Shown: positions 11,501 to 24,177 of the stretch, in pieces
Layout: every line of letters begins with the position of its first letter
How positions within the stretch are numbered: the first letter of the stretch is position 1
Assembly (NCBI GenBank): GCA_003254885.1
Contig: QANT01007153.1
Location: 62,001-126,000 of the forward strand
DNA: 64,000 nucleotides
Direction: 5' to 3'
DNA from: Purshia tridentata
Taxonomy: Eukaryota > Streptophyta > Magnoliopsida > Rosales > Rosaceae
Notes under the pieces: model-generated
The model's database searches: none
What the model was told of the DNA's origin: nothing
What the model saw: only the letters and a program-made list of their open reading frames with translations
Program-made: the position numbers and the translations under genes

Positions 11501-14500
11501 AGATGGAAAATATGATGCAATACAAGAAATAGCGGTACTTTTCATCTTTGAATGCTTCTTTGGATGCTAATTGGTTTCTAAACCTCTTTGTTGTGTTGTT
11601 CATGCCATTATCGGCCTAAAAGCAATAAAGAATAAGTTTTCAGTACTAGGTTCATTCAAAAACTTAGACCAGTCCAATTCTTTCTATCTCTTAAACTGAA
11701 ATCCAGTTCTGTCCTATTTTCAAAATTGTTAGACAGGTGCCAACTTCTTGCAATGTTGGACAGATTATTTAATCAGAGGTTGGGTACTCTTTACGACTAT
11801 GACCAAGACGAACTAGGTCTGGGATTAGACTTTAGAAGTGAGGGTTTGTGGGTGAAAATTCTGGTGTACTGTTTGGATGGGAAAAAGAGAGAATAATTAT
11901 CTTTTCCGAATTTAGTAGCAGGATTTCTCTGGGAAGCAGGTATTTAAGGGTTTCTTTGGTTAGAGAATCAGGTTTTAAAGATACACAAAAAATAGGAAAT
12001 ATAAAGGATTCGAACTTTTAAAGGGTTTAAGAAGAGGAACTCTCTGGTTATATACATATATAGGTACATGAATGAAACGAGTATTAAGACTTATTTGGCA
12101 GTTTATTTGGCTTTATTTTTCATAATTTTTTTAATATCTTTGGCAGTGAGGGTTTGGTTTCTTGTCTGTTCTATAGAATTTAACATCATATTTTGGGTTG
12201 GCAGGTTGAAGGTGTTTCTTTCTTCAAGACCTCAGGTGGAGCAGATACTTGTGAAGATCATATTTTGCAAGAGACAGAGGGTGGTGAGGTCTCTGCAGAG
12301 CTACTAAAATTGCCTGACATGGACTGCTTAGCTAAGGATATGAAGCCTTCTGAGGCAGATGATAAATTAGTTGCAAACATTCTATGTAGACCTGAACGAC
12401 AAAGTGATACTGATGACATATTGTCCCAAACCAAGAGTTGTGCTATTAAGGTAAAACTTCAATATAAAAATTTCTGCCTTTAAAGTACAGGATTGAATTT
12501 TACTCATTTCTTCACCTTTTTAGTCACACAAATGAGTCCCATTTGGTTGGATGATCTATACAAATTTTATTGGTGAAACAGGCTGATGTGGTTTCTGATT
12601 TGGATGTGGACAAGGGTGGTTGTTCAGAAGAGAAGTTGGAAAGAAATGTTTTTAAGATCAAAAATGGATATGCAAGAGGCTCTTCCTGTAAGTTAAAAAA
12701 GCGCAGTGAAGACAAAGATGGATCAGAAAAGGTACATTTGATTTGTTCTTGACTCCAAAGATGGAGATGACTTTTTATTCCAATTTAATGTTAAAATGGC
12801 ATTCTTCTTGAATTGTTAGAAGTTGCAGGAACACCAAATCAAATCTCAAACAATCAAACTACATGATGGTGAACCTGTTCAGCTTATTGAAGCTGATGAA
12901 AGTAGCACTAACCAAGTAGATGCTCTGCGATTTGAGGTAAAATTTGTGACGTGGTTATCAGATTCCCTTTTTACACTGGTCAAAGGCCGGAGATTGTAAC
13001 ATGTCAAAACATTATGCGGTAGATCTCACTAATGTAATGACTAAATTTCTTTGCACCAAAATCTATATGGTTTCAGACCATCATCTAATGGACAAAGTTT
13101 CCTAAATTAATGGTTATCTGAATTGATTGCCTCAATTGTATGTGGTTTACTTAAGTTACTTTAACAGTACATATTATAGGAATTAAACAAGCAGTAATTT
13201 ATTGTAACCTTCTCATGTGCTGTTTTAGGTGAGCCAATATACTGGTAGGATCCACTTGTATTCTTGCATCTCAGGAGAGGATTCAAGACCAAAGCCACTT
13301 TTTGAGAATTTTAGACCAGAGGAAGTTGAGTCACTGAATTCTCCTGCTGCTGACAGTATTAAAGGAACAGCTTTCAATTCTTTCAAGGACAACCCAGCTT
13401 ATTTGCTTGCTCTTCTTGCATTCAATGGAGAGTGGAAGAAACTGAGGCCCATCGAACAAAAGAAATTAATTGGAAAGCCTTTGCAACTTCCTTTGACTGT
13501 TGAGTTGTACTTTCTGTGTGAAGGCATTAACCACGACACTAGGGTACATTTGTACAAATCTGAACTTAGATTCTTTTCGATATATTCCTTCGTCGGAGTA
13601 AACTTACTCATCTTTTCTCGCTGCATTAAACTTACTCATCTTTTCTCTCTGCATTTATTGTTCATTCATTCAGTGTCTTTTCCTTATAATTTCTATAAAT
13701 GAGTTGCATCAGTTTTTAAGTCACATACACATACCAATTATTTTATTTTCCATGACAGGGACTGCTGAAGGGCAGAAGCAAGCGCCGCTCTACACCTTTT
13801 GATGAGATTAGCCAACCTTTACCATCAAATGCTGTGTGGAAAAATGTCCGTCTACGTAGAGGCTATGGAAAAAAAGAGAAGGAATACACTCAGGGTTATA
13901 CTTCAACTGATGAACCTCTCTGTAAACTCTGTCAAACACCATGCAAGTAAGTCCTTTATAAATGATCTGTTGATACAATTATTTGTGTTGGACAATTACT
14001 CTACTTGATTTCAGGGGCTACAATGCCAAGAAACCTGAATATTTTGAAGATCTGTTCTGTAATCTTGGCTGCTATGAAGAATACCGCATGCGAACTAGTA
14101 ACAGGTCCCTTCGCTGCGTAAGTACATGAAATATTTTATTTGAAACAATCAAGTTCAGCACATACTTTTCTCTGATTTTATGCATGTGATACTTATAAAT
14201 GAAAATTCTTGGTGCTTTCTGGATATTATCTTTCATTCCTTGTTATTTACTTGGTGCAATAATTTTCAGGAACTTTTTCAACTAGAACATGGTGTCTGTG
14301 CAAACTGCCAATTGGACTGTCATAAACTGGTGGAGCACATAAGACCTTTATCATTGGAAATGCGAAAGCAGTATATTGCAAAAGTTGCACCAAGAGTGGC
14401 AAAGCTGACGAAGTTGTAAGTCACTTGAAGGAAAATGGTGTCGACTATTTTTGTATCTTTTTAGTTGCTGCAGGCGCCAGATTAAAAAATTTTTTACATT

Positions 14501-16046
14501 GTTTATACTTCCATGCTTGACCATTTGACATCCTGCAGGCTTGATAGGCTTGTTAAGGATCCAACAGAGGGCAATGCATGGCATGCAGACCACCTTGTTC
14601 CTGTCTATCAAGGTGGAGGTATGTACTATCTTGTTTTCAGAGGAATTTTCAAGAATTTGCTCTCCCTCGAAATATTCCTCGTACCACAGATTTTCCACCA
14701 AACTTTCATATGATTTAAACTAATTAACGCTTAATATTATTGTCTATTGTCTTGCTGACATTGTAAGTTGTCTGATACAACTTATAATCATTGTTATGTC
14801 ACTGAATTGATGATATGACAAAATGTAATCTTATTATTAAAGGTTTAAAAAAAAAAAGTATAAAACATCCCTTCACTTTCACTTTTTCTTACTCTTATTC
14901 GAATATTGGAGGCTTAACACATCATGATTGAAGATGCCTTGGCATGGCGGAACACCTTTATTTTTCACTTTATGTATGTGGTTCAAACATAAACTTTGGT
15001 TTTCAAAGTTTGTATTATTCAAAATTTCTGTAGGTGAATGCAAGCTAGAGAACATGAGGACTCTTTGTGTGGCCTGTCATTACAATGTTACTAAAGCACA
15101 AAGTGCTGAACGACGTTCAACAAGGATTCAGGCTAAGAAACAACTGAAAGCAATCATGAGTAACCTGAAAAACAGTAAAGGCACAAAGACTAATCTAAAG
15201 GTATGTTCTGAAAGTAGTGGCATTTCTTCTGCTTTCCAAAATGGTTGTAATAGTAAGTGCTTTCTGTAAAGAGGACTGTTACGGATAGTCACAATTGTTC
15301 AGTCTAAGCTGTCCTTGCATTGTATGCACAGTGGGCCCTGTGTGTGGATTGCTGAGATGGCTGCCTTACCATTTCCCTTTTGGTAAAACTTCCACCTTGC
15401 ATTTTTAAAAGAGTAAACTATTCTTTGCACCATGCACCCCTGGAGTTAATACAGTCAATATTATTTTCCTCAGCTTAGGAGCTTTTTCATTTTTAAATGA
15501 AGACTTTATCTGTCTAGGTATATTGTCAGCCTGTCAGGTGTTTTTTGTTACCTAAACATCAAAGTGGTCTTGTATCTTAACCTAATTTGAGCTGGTCAGA
15601 CGTATCCTGTGAATCACCAAACATGAACTTTTGCAGTTGTGAATAGGCATCAGAATCTTACAACTTCCATAACCCAGGAGATTTATGAATTCCTCTCTTT
15701 ATGCAAAAAATAGTTCACAAACTAGCATCAGCGTCAGTGATAAATAGTCTCTGAAGACTTAGATTTGGTGGTTAGTGGGGTCATAGTACCCTTGGTTTAA
15801 AATGCAATAATGTTTATGTATTGAGTATTTGAAAGAGCAATTGAATGTCACATCAACTGATTTTAGGACCAGTGGCATCTGGAGATGCAAGAGAATGTAA
15901 TTGAGGATGAGCTTTTAGTCAAGGTTCCTGGGAGCGCCTACTCTTCAGCAAATCACTTGGATGCTACAACTACAAGTGAAGACTTGAATGAACCCTCCAA
16001 TAGCAAGAAGAGTCCCACAGTACAGAACCATCTGCTAGGAGTATAA
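5585..16046 (+). CDS. SNF2 helicase with HNH endonuclease domain (ZRANB3 / CHR14-like)
   Basis: Predicted fork-remodelling annealing helicase with a structure-specific nuclease, acting in the nucleus. Twenty-four exons give 1,239 residues: 5585-5941, 6212-6571, 6790-6922, 7525-7700, 8339-8412, 8608-8643, 8732-8822, 8986-9045, 9559-9724, 9991-10187, 10485-10586, 10848-10958, 11289-11354, 11436-11534, 12205-12450, 12582-12731, 12820-12936, 13229-13543, 13759-13946, 14015-14117, 14270-14415, 14539-14618, 15034-15200 and 15867-16046. ATPase motifs are intact: ADEMGLGKT (Lys236), DESH (326-329), SGTP (360-363), TAGGVGLDF (593-601) and AEDRAHRRGQ (622-631). A Cys-rich segment precedes an HNH module with His1116, Asn1131, His1140 and the CVAC pair. 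The N-terminus carries an RPA-binding-like stretch (see findings). The intron after exon 6 uses a GC donor. The family call is firm; the fork-remodelling role is inferred from animal ZRANB3. Confidence 0.95.
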
Positions 16047-17367
16047 TTCATATATTTTTTTGAGAAGAAACCTTGATTTTTTGAATAGAAATGTTGATGT
16101 TTTGCACATGCCATCTATTTTTTGTCTCTGTAACAAAAGTTTCGTTTACATTTTTTGAGAAGAACGTTTTGATGTTTAGGACTCATATTTTGGGTTGCCT
16201 ACCCTTGAAGTTGAAGCAGAGTTTAGGACTCATAATTTGGGTTGCCTACCCTTGAAGTTGAAGCAGACATAGGTAGTTTTAGTTGCCTTGTAATTGTTGT
16301 CAACTGTATAGCATACAACCATCCAATTGGAATTTGAAAGGAATATTTGTATTTTATTGTTATTTTACATAACCCCTTGCATTAAATTCCATCTAAAAAT
16401 GGATGACATCGTTATAAAAACATTTTTAAATGACAATTTTAACCTTATAGTTATTATAAAAACATTTTTACATGCATATCCCCTGAGGTTTATTATATTT
16501 TCACATAACCTATAAGGGTTCATAATTTATAAAAACACCTCTTGAGGTTTTAACTCAATTACAAAAAAGTCCCTGAAGTTTCAACACATTTTCACATAAT
16601 CCTTTAATCGCATACAAGCATGACAAAATGGTATAATACCAAAATAACCTCACATATAATATTGATTTTGAAAATTTAAAATATTGCTCAATCTAATTTT
16701 TCTTGCATGAAAATAACCAAATAAGTGTTTTTTTTATGTAATTCAATTATTTATGAAATTATCTCATTATTGATAGGTTCAGACTATTCCAACCATCCTT
16801 ATTTACTGAGTTGACACTCTAATATATTTTTGCTTAATTTTTCCTATTTCATCCTTCCTTGCAAAAACTTATAGACTCATTCAATAATACGCTAACGAAA
16901 TATAAAAAGAATTTAGTAAATGTCAAATGACCCAAAGGTAATCAACTCAGTAACGAAAGCTAGAATGAATAGCCTGAACCTTATTATAATGCCCTAATCT
17001 TAAATGGAAAAGAAACAATAACATCAATTTGAAACGAAGCACAGGAAAAATTTAGTGTGCAAGTATCTTTTATTGCCATTAACTGTCAATTCTGTACACG
17101 TGCAAAATGCAATACAACGATAATACTTTTCCGCTTTCTATTAAATTAGAATTTGAGAACATATATTTGGCAACTAATGACCCTTTACTACTCAATGCCA
17201 AAAGAGTTTTAGGCCTTTGTCAGTAATATCTTTCAGAGGAAACTTATGTGGAAAATTTCAGATTTGAGTATTTCAACTCGGAAATTGAAGCCAGAATGCC
17301 AAAAAAATTCAGCATGCACAGAGAAAACGTCATCTGTCAAAAATGACATGCTCTGCCATGCCTGAAC
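16047..17367. other. Convergent intergenic region, helicase and SCAPER 3' ends
   Basis: No gene is seen. It holds a 47-bp tandem duplication at 16174-16267. A degenerate stretch at about 16360-16620 repeats the motifs ccctgaggttt and cacataa and looks like an old dispersed plant repeat. The right end should contain the 3' UTR of the SCAPER-like gene. Confidence 0.5.
16174..16267. repeat. 47-bp tandem duplication
   Basis: Two adjacent 47-base copies (16174-16220 and 16221-16267) differ at about one base (tattttggg versus taatttggg). They lie about 130 bases after the helicase stop codon, so probably in its 3' UTR. The near identity points to a recent event. Confidence 0.95.
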
Positions 17368-20300
17368 TCATACTTCGCCGATGCTGGGGTTCCCAGTTGA
17401 AAAGAAGTTTTCTGCTCTATCAATGAAGCTGATAGGAAATCTATAATGCAACATCATAGAGGAGGTTTCTGAAACTGGAAGATTATGCTTCAGAGCCATC
17501 TCTTCATAACTCTTTGTTGTTTTACTTTCTCTGTGTCCCCTCATCTTGCCAATTCTCATGCTGTTGATTCCTGAAGCACCACCCTTTCCTAAAGAAACTC
17601 TAGTGTTTTTGGCATTGCTGCGGCCAGATCTCAGGGGAGCGTCATCTGCTGGGCAATTGTCTAAGTTTGAATTCGATCTAACTGCTGGCAAGACGTTTCT
17701 GCAAGATCTTAACAAGGATAGTAGCATATCTGTACTGATTTCTTGCTGAACCACACCCTTGTTCTGCTCACACCCATAACAGGCAGCAACCAGTGTGCCC
17801 GCCAAGACTGGCATCAACTCAGGGTCACTGAAGAATACGAATGGCAAATCGCATACCTGGCCTCACCCAGCTAAACAATTAGATTTTATCAATAAAACTT
17901 GAAGATATAAGAAATTTGTAGGCAAATAATTCACTGACCTTGTGAATGATGGTAGGACTCTTTCCCCAGCAAAGGACAGCCTGATTCCCAAGGTGGAACA
18001 ACGCAAAGTGGCCAAGGAGCAAAAGAGATTCAAGCAGAAGAAAACCCACCTGAGACACAGCACATCATACAAAGGTGCACAGATTGTTTAGTTCAACTTC
18101 AGCAATGAAATCATGCAATTACAAGTAAAAACAATGTATAGAACTAAAACCAAAAATGGCATGAATTGGTGATACCTGATCATTAGCTACTTTCCACTTG
18201 CTGGTGCAATGAGAAAGAAGGAAACTCATCAAATGGAAAAATTCCATTTTTAGGTCTGGCCTAGCCTGCAAGAAAATCAGAAAAATGCAAAAAGGGTAAG
18301 CTCACTGAAAGATAGTTTCAAGATAAACATTTGAAATGAGCATAATAATCAATATCACAATGAAGCTAAGTTTAATAGCCATTATCATCAAAACAAAGAC
18401 TGAAAAAGTTAAATGGACTTACTAGCATTCTCTGCATGAATTTAAGATCCAAAAGAGCCAAATTGTTCAACACCTTCAGTACTCCAGTTGCCACATCTTC
18501 AAAATTAGATGGAAGGGCATCTGAGGCCTGAAACAGAATAGAAGTTAAACATTTTGCATAGGCACCAAGTGGAGAGCAGTACCATTACTACCAGACAAGC
18601 ATAGGCACTAAACGAACTATTTTGCATATTTGTATATTCATGATCAGTGCAGTAAGAGATTTGATAACATATACTCAAAAGTTGTGTTCATAAACAAAAT
18701 TTTTTTTCATGAGCCATCTACCAACTACAACTCTTTTTCATAAGACACCAAACACAACAGAAGAATTCAAATTTGAACTTTATTGGAAGAGGTCCCCAGT
18801 CTGAATCCCCCTCCCCCATATTGAAATAAAAAGATAAAATTTCATGTAGATTATTTGCAGCTGGCAGTAAAGTTACCTGTTCAGAAGACAATCTGTTGTT
18901 TGCCTGCAGTAACACAGATGTCAACAGAGAAGGGAGACTGACAAGCCCAGTCTCTGATACGGCAGAAAGAAGAAATGCTACCGGTTGCTCCAAGCTCACA
19001 ATGATTTCGTTCTTTTGTTCTGCACCATTATCCACCAAGTGTTTTTCATCCTTCCGTGATGCAAGAGGCCCCATAATATCCTCACTCGGAATCTCCTGGG
19101 TTTCATCTGGAGCACCAGTCTTGATTGTGTTAGCATTGTTTGCTTCAACCAAATTATTAGGCTGGTCCTTCTCACTATCCTTAACACTGGATACCGACTC
19201 AACAGACTTATTTATCTTACATGATTCATCTAACGGTCTATCCTCTGGAACATCTGGTAGCTGTACAACTTTACCACTATTTAGCACAGATAATGGAGGT
19301 CTAGAATCTCCAAAAGACTGAGTTGTAGAAAGAAATTCAGTACTATCACACTCTGAAATTTTACCCTCTTGACTTCCATTTCCTACCAATGTCTCAATAG
19401 GTACATTTTTCCAATCAATAGAACAATTGGTTTCAGATCTGGATGTTAAAACAACCAACAAATTTATACTTAAGAGAATTGAAGATGGAAATGGTGACGC
19501 TTCCACCTGGGGCCGATCATAAAGTGCAAAGAGATCTCGCAGCCGGTGAATAACTTGGTAGGCAATCAATAGCTCCAGCAAGCCATCTCGCATTTGGAGC
19601 TGTCGTTCATCAGAACTTATATGACTGACAATTGTTGTAACAGTCCATAAATAACCATCCAGCACCTCAGTGATCGATTCAAAATTTTCAGCTGAGTTTT
19701 TGCTTGATGGTAAATTAACATTACCAGAAAGATTTAAGGATACTGCTATCTTTATGTAGCTCTCAAGGGCTGCTGACAACATTGGGATGATTGGGGGTAA
19801 GAGATTCTGTGCGAGAAAATAACTCCTGTTTGCAGGCATGGATAACACCACCCGCAAAAGCTTTAAAAGGTGTATTGTCACTTGGCAGGCTTCAGGTTTC
19901 GAAGTATGAGAAGCAGGCAGGGTGGAAGCTATGAAATCGAGCAGACCAGCTTGGCGGGAAGCCTGCAGTTCAGGCTCTTTTCCCTCCAAATACTATATCA
20001 AAAAAAAAAAAAAAAACAAGTCAACATAACCATCCCATAGAGTATTAAACTTAAAAGCTAGTTTTTTCTATATAAGCATACTGGACCATCAAGAAGGCAG
20101 ATGCAATTTCAAGCACCCAATAGATTCATAAAAATGTGCAACTTAAGGAAGCAACTCCTTCAGCAAAAAATAAAATAAAAACTCACTAATTAAGAAACCA
20201 ATTGGGATCCTGGGGAAGGTGGCAACAAGATAATTCCACATCAAATCTCTGACCTCTACAATGTGATGTACAAAATTGCATCCATGCTTAATGCAAAGTA

Positions 20301-23300
20301 CCCAAATTCAGGACATCAATTTCCCATATGTGGCTATACAGTATAAAAGCTTACTTATAATCCTTGAACTAAATTACCTTAATCATTTCAGCAATTATTA
20401 ACCCAATACTTGCAGCCCCTTCTTTTCTCGCCTGCCGGAGTCTTTGAAGTTCTTGAAGCCATCTTCCAATCTTAGCCCTGGAAGTTCCAAGTGCCGTTCT
20501 GTATCCAATGCCAGCATTTTCAGTACCAACAGGAGGCTCAGCAAATTCAAATTTTAGAGCCATAAGTCTTTGCCTAATTTTTTTAATTCTCCGCTTCATT
20601 GAATGTTGTGCTGTAGCATTGTTTGCCACAAGTGTTGAACCTCCTAAGCCTGAGAAGCTGCTCCCCTGATAATCATCACCGTTGTTGATTGATGAAGATC
20701 TTCCCAGACCCTCCTTGTTCAAACTCCTACGCAATAAAGGTGAAGATTGATCCCTGAAATCCATGGAAGCTCTCTCTCGTATCTGCTCCAGGTAAAACTT
20801 GCGGCGTTGCTCACTTTCACTAAGTCTCTCTGCCAATTTCTGGGCCAGAAGTTCAGCCTCCTCCTGCTGGGCTTTGGCTCTTTCCTCCTTCCTACGAAGT
20901 TGTTCCATAGCCCTTGCTTCACGTGCTGCACTTGATGCTTTGCGCTCCTCTTCCCTTCTAACTTGAGCCTCTTCCTTTCTCCGCTGTGTCTCAGCAAGAC
21001 GCTGCAACTTTTCAGCTTCAATGAGTTTCCTCCGTTCTAAAACAGCTTCTTCTCTTGCCATATCCTCTTTTTGTTTAGTTCTTATCACTTGAAGTTTTTC
21101 AGCTCTCCTCAACTCTGAATCATGAAGCTTCTGACGCAAAATAAGCTTCTTATTTTCTTCATTTAAGGAAGTTATAAAACGAACCTCATTAACTTTACTG
21201 CTTTCATCACCAGCTCTCCTCACAACTTGAGCTAGAAAAGCTTCATGCCGAGATTCACTGCGTTGTTGACGAGCATACATTCCCTCTCGTAACTTCATGT
21301 TGCGGACAGCCTGCCATTCATTAACTCGATTCAACTTTTCTGATGTACGATGAAGTTTCTGAGCTCTCTCATTATCTAGCTCACTTCTGATTCTCATAGC
21401 ACGAGCATGCTTTTCTTCTGCTTCTCTCTTCAGATCCAGAGCAGTTTTCTTCTTCTTCTCAGGAGACATTAGTTTATCATGCAAAATGCGTGCACGATCA
21501 GCACTTTTCCTCCTCATGCCAGGAGAATGTGAAACACGAGAAGAGACGTGGAAAGGAGATGACAGCACATCCTCCCAATTCCTCTTCTCCTTCCAAGCAT
21601 CCATGGATTTCCATGGAGCTGAATTCCTCTTTTCTTTATCTTTCTCGAATGGAGGAATTTGCTTTCTGGACTGATCAGTCAATTTGGAAATTTTCTCAAC
21701 ACCTTCTATTAACAATTTATCTTTCTTAAAAAGCATCTTCTCAGCGTCGGACCCAGACTGTTCTCTCTTCGTCTTTCCAGCAAAAGAATTGTCCCTAGGA
21801 GGCAGCCTAGATGCATTAACAACAGAGGAAGATGAATTCATAGGAGCACGTCCATTTTGCACTAAGTTTATTTTGCTCAAATTGCTGGACTCAGAATTCC
21901 GTTTTCCTCCATTTAGGTCAGCTTCAGCAACGTCTGAACCTCCACTCTGTTTCCTTGACTTCATTATTGAATTTTTGGCATTGAATTTCCCATCATTTAT
22001 TGCAGATGACTTATTCAGGTTATCACCAGATTGAAGATTTTGGTACTGAGGCCCCAGAATTTTAGCATCATTAGCACACAAGCTAGCTCTTTCTTGTTGA
22101 ATTTTTCTAAAAGCCTCAAGAGATGAGGAAAGTATCTCTGCTTTGTGTGCTGAAGTTGTCATTCTTCGGACCTGCACCCAACACAGAAAACTTTATATAT
22201 TAGAGAGCACATAAAACAAATAATTTTGTAAATAGAAAGACAATGAAGTTTATAACAAAAAAATAAAATTTCTAGTCATCTTTGAAGCCACAGTTGCACT
22301 GAAGGCACACTGCACTAACCCACATATTGCATGCATGTATGCATATTTTGACAACATAAAAGATTTGACATCAAACTGCGAATTTAGAAATTGATTTATC
22401 ACATTGTTAAGGAACAGGTGAGGGCTAGCTTACCTCCCATGAGAGAGCATGTGGCCTACGATGGTCACTCTTCAAAGTGATGGGCACCCCATCAATCAAC
22501 TGAGATGATGACCTTTTTAGTTTCTCAAACTCTTCCACTCTTGTGTTTAGATCTCTAAAATCAAAGGCAGCCTCTTCAAGGACAAGAATGGCCTCTTTCA
22601 TCTGCTCTAAATCGCACTCTAGTTCACAAAGAAGATAAAGTTCATCCACAGCCCTGTTAAGATTCTCAAAAAGAAAGCACCAAAGCCGCTGCCTAAACCT
22701 TTCTTTGCTTTCACCTGTGTCAGAGTCTCCAAGGGCACTCATATTTTGTGAGTTTGTCATATCACGTATTGTACAATACTGTGAACCCCCATGGTCCTCA
22801 ACAGAGGCTGTGAAGATAGACTCTCCAGAAGTTTCAGGTTTGCTCTTTTCAGGTAGACCTAACTCTTTATCTTGGGAAATATGAACTTCACTCGATAGCC
22901 CATTTGTCTCTGATACTTCAGAAACTTCAGGGTCACCTACCTCAGGTGGAACAAAAGGTGCCTGAAGTTTTCCCACTACCTCAGCCTCTTCACCAACTAA
23001 AGTACTAGCACTTAAATGATCATCAGCCACTGCTTCGATGCGTTCAGTATGAATATCCTTGCAACTGGAAGAATTGTTATCCAGACTAACCATTTTTTCT
23101 TTCAAAATTGGCTCGTCAACATTTTCACTAGATATGATATTCACCTCCTTACAGTTATCTTCGTATAACTGATCCTTAGGAGTCATTGAAGATATCTGAT
23201 GAGAAACAATATCTGCATCCGCAGATTCTGCCACCAATTTGTTTTCTTGTGAATTTGCAACAGAGACCAAATTATGACCATTCTCATGCTCCCTAGAGGA

Positions 23301-24177
23301 CACCAGATTATCATCTTCAATAGCACCAAACTTGATTCTGGTGCCGACAAGGTTCACATGAGGAAGTGCCAAACCATCATCCTCTAGATCACCCCACTTG
23401 ATTTTATGAACCACTACAGAGTTATCTTTTGCAGGGATCTTCTCTAAATCTCTAGTTCCACCATCAGGATTTGTAACAAATGAAGGAGGTGACTTGGGAC
23501 ATTTAGTATCTTGCTTAATAACACCAATGCCAAAACAGGGAGCACCTATTGTCTCTTCCTTTGGGACGGGAGTAGAATTTGCAACACTTTCCCGCCTATG
23601 TACGGCATGGTTTCCCCCAGCCTTTGGAAGCTGGGATCTGCGCTGGCCACAAGAATTTCCACTGTTTTCACTTGAAGAGGGCTGACTACAAAATGGGTTA
23701 GAAGCATTTTTTCCAGAAAATCCCCCAACCCAAGTCTGTAGAGACAACTTTGAGCTACTTCTATGTTTCTGAACAGGAGGCAAACAAATAAAGAAAATAA
23801 AAGTTTTAAAGCATGTTACTGACACCAAAATGAATCTCTAATATTAGATTGATACCCATGTAATACTAAGCCTCTATCAGTTTCAATTACCATATAACAT
23901 GAAAATGTCTAAAACATTTGGTGAAACCACTTCATGATCAAGAAAAATATTTCTATTGGAATAAAATAGGCAGATCCCTGCAAACTTTGGACTTCATTAT
24001 TTCATTTTATGTGCAAGAAATCTGCAACATTTCATTGAAATATTAGAACTTAATGTGGGTAATGGAAGAAAATGAGGTAAAAGTAAACCAAACGAACCAA
24101 AATAGCAAAAACACCTTTTTAACTTCGAACCATCCAGAACCCTGATCATCATCTTCTGGTTCTCCACTGTTCTCCAT
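17368..24177 (-). CDS. SCAPER-like protein (S-phase cyclin A-associated protein in the ER)
   Basis: Eight exons, all in phase 0, give 1,700 residues: 24115-24177, 22434-23768, 20378-22171, 18877-19992, 18423-18527, 18176-18265, 17939-18049 and 17368-17856. The start is the first ATG of a short exon encoding MENSGEPEDDDQGSGWFEVK. The helical stretch RQRLWCFLFENLNRAVDELY, at the end of exon 2 (about residues 395-465) and running into exon 3, matches the conserved SCAPER N-terminal domain. Residues about 705-955 are a long Lys/Glu/Arg-rich coiled coil. The C-terminal third is helical and repeat-like (armadillo-like by eye). Animal SCAPER associates with the ER and ribosomes and with CCR4-NOT in tubulin mRNA decay; the plant role is not shown here. 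It is divergent from the GH79 gene. Confidence 0.9.
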
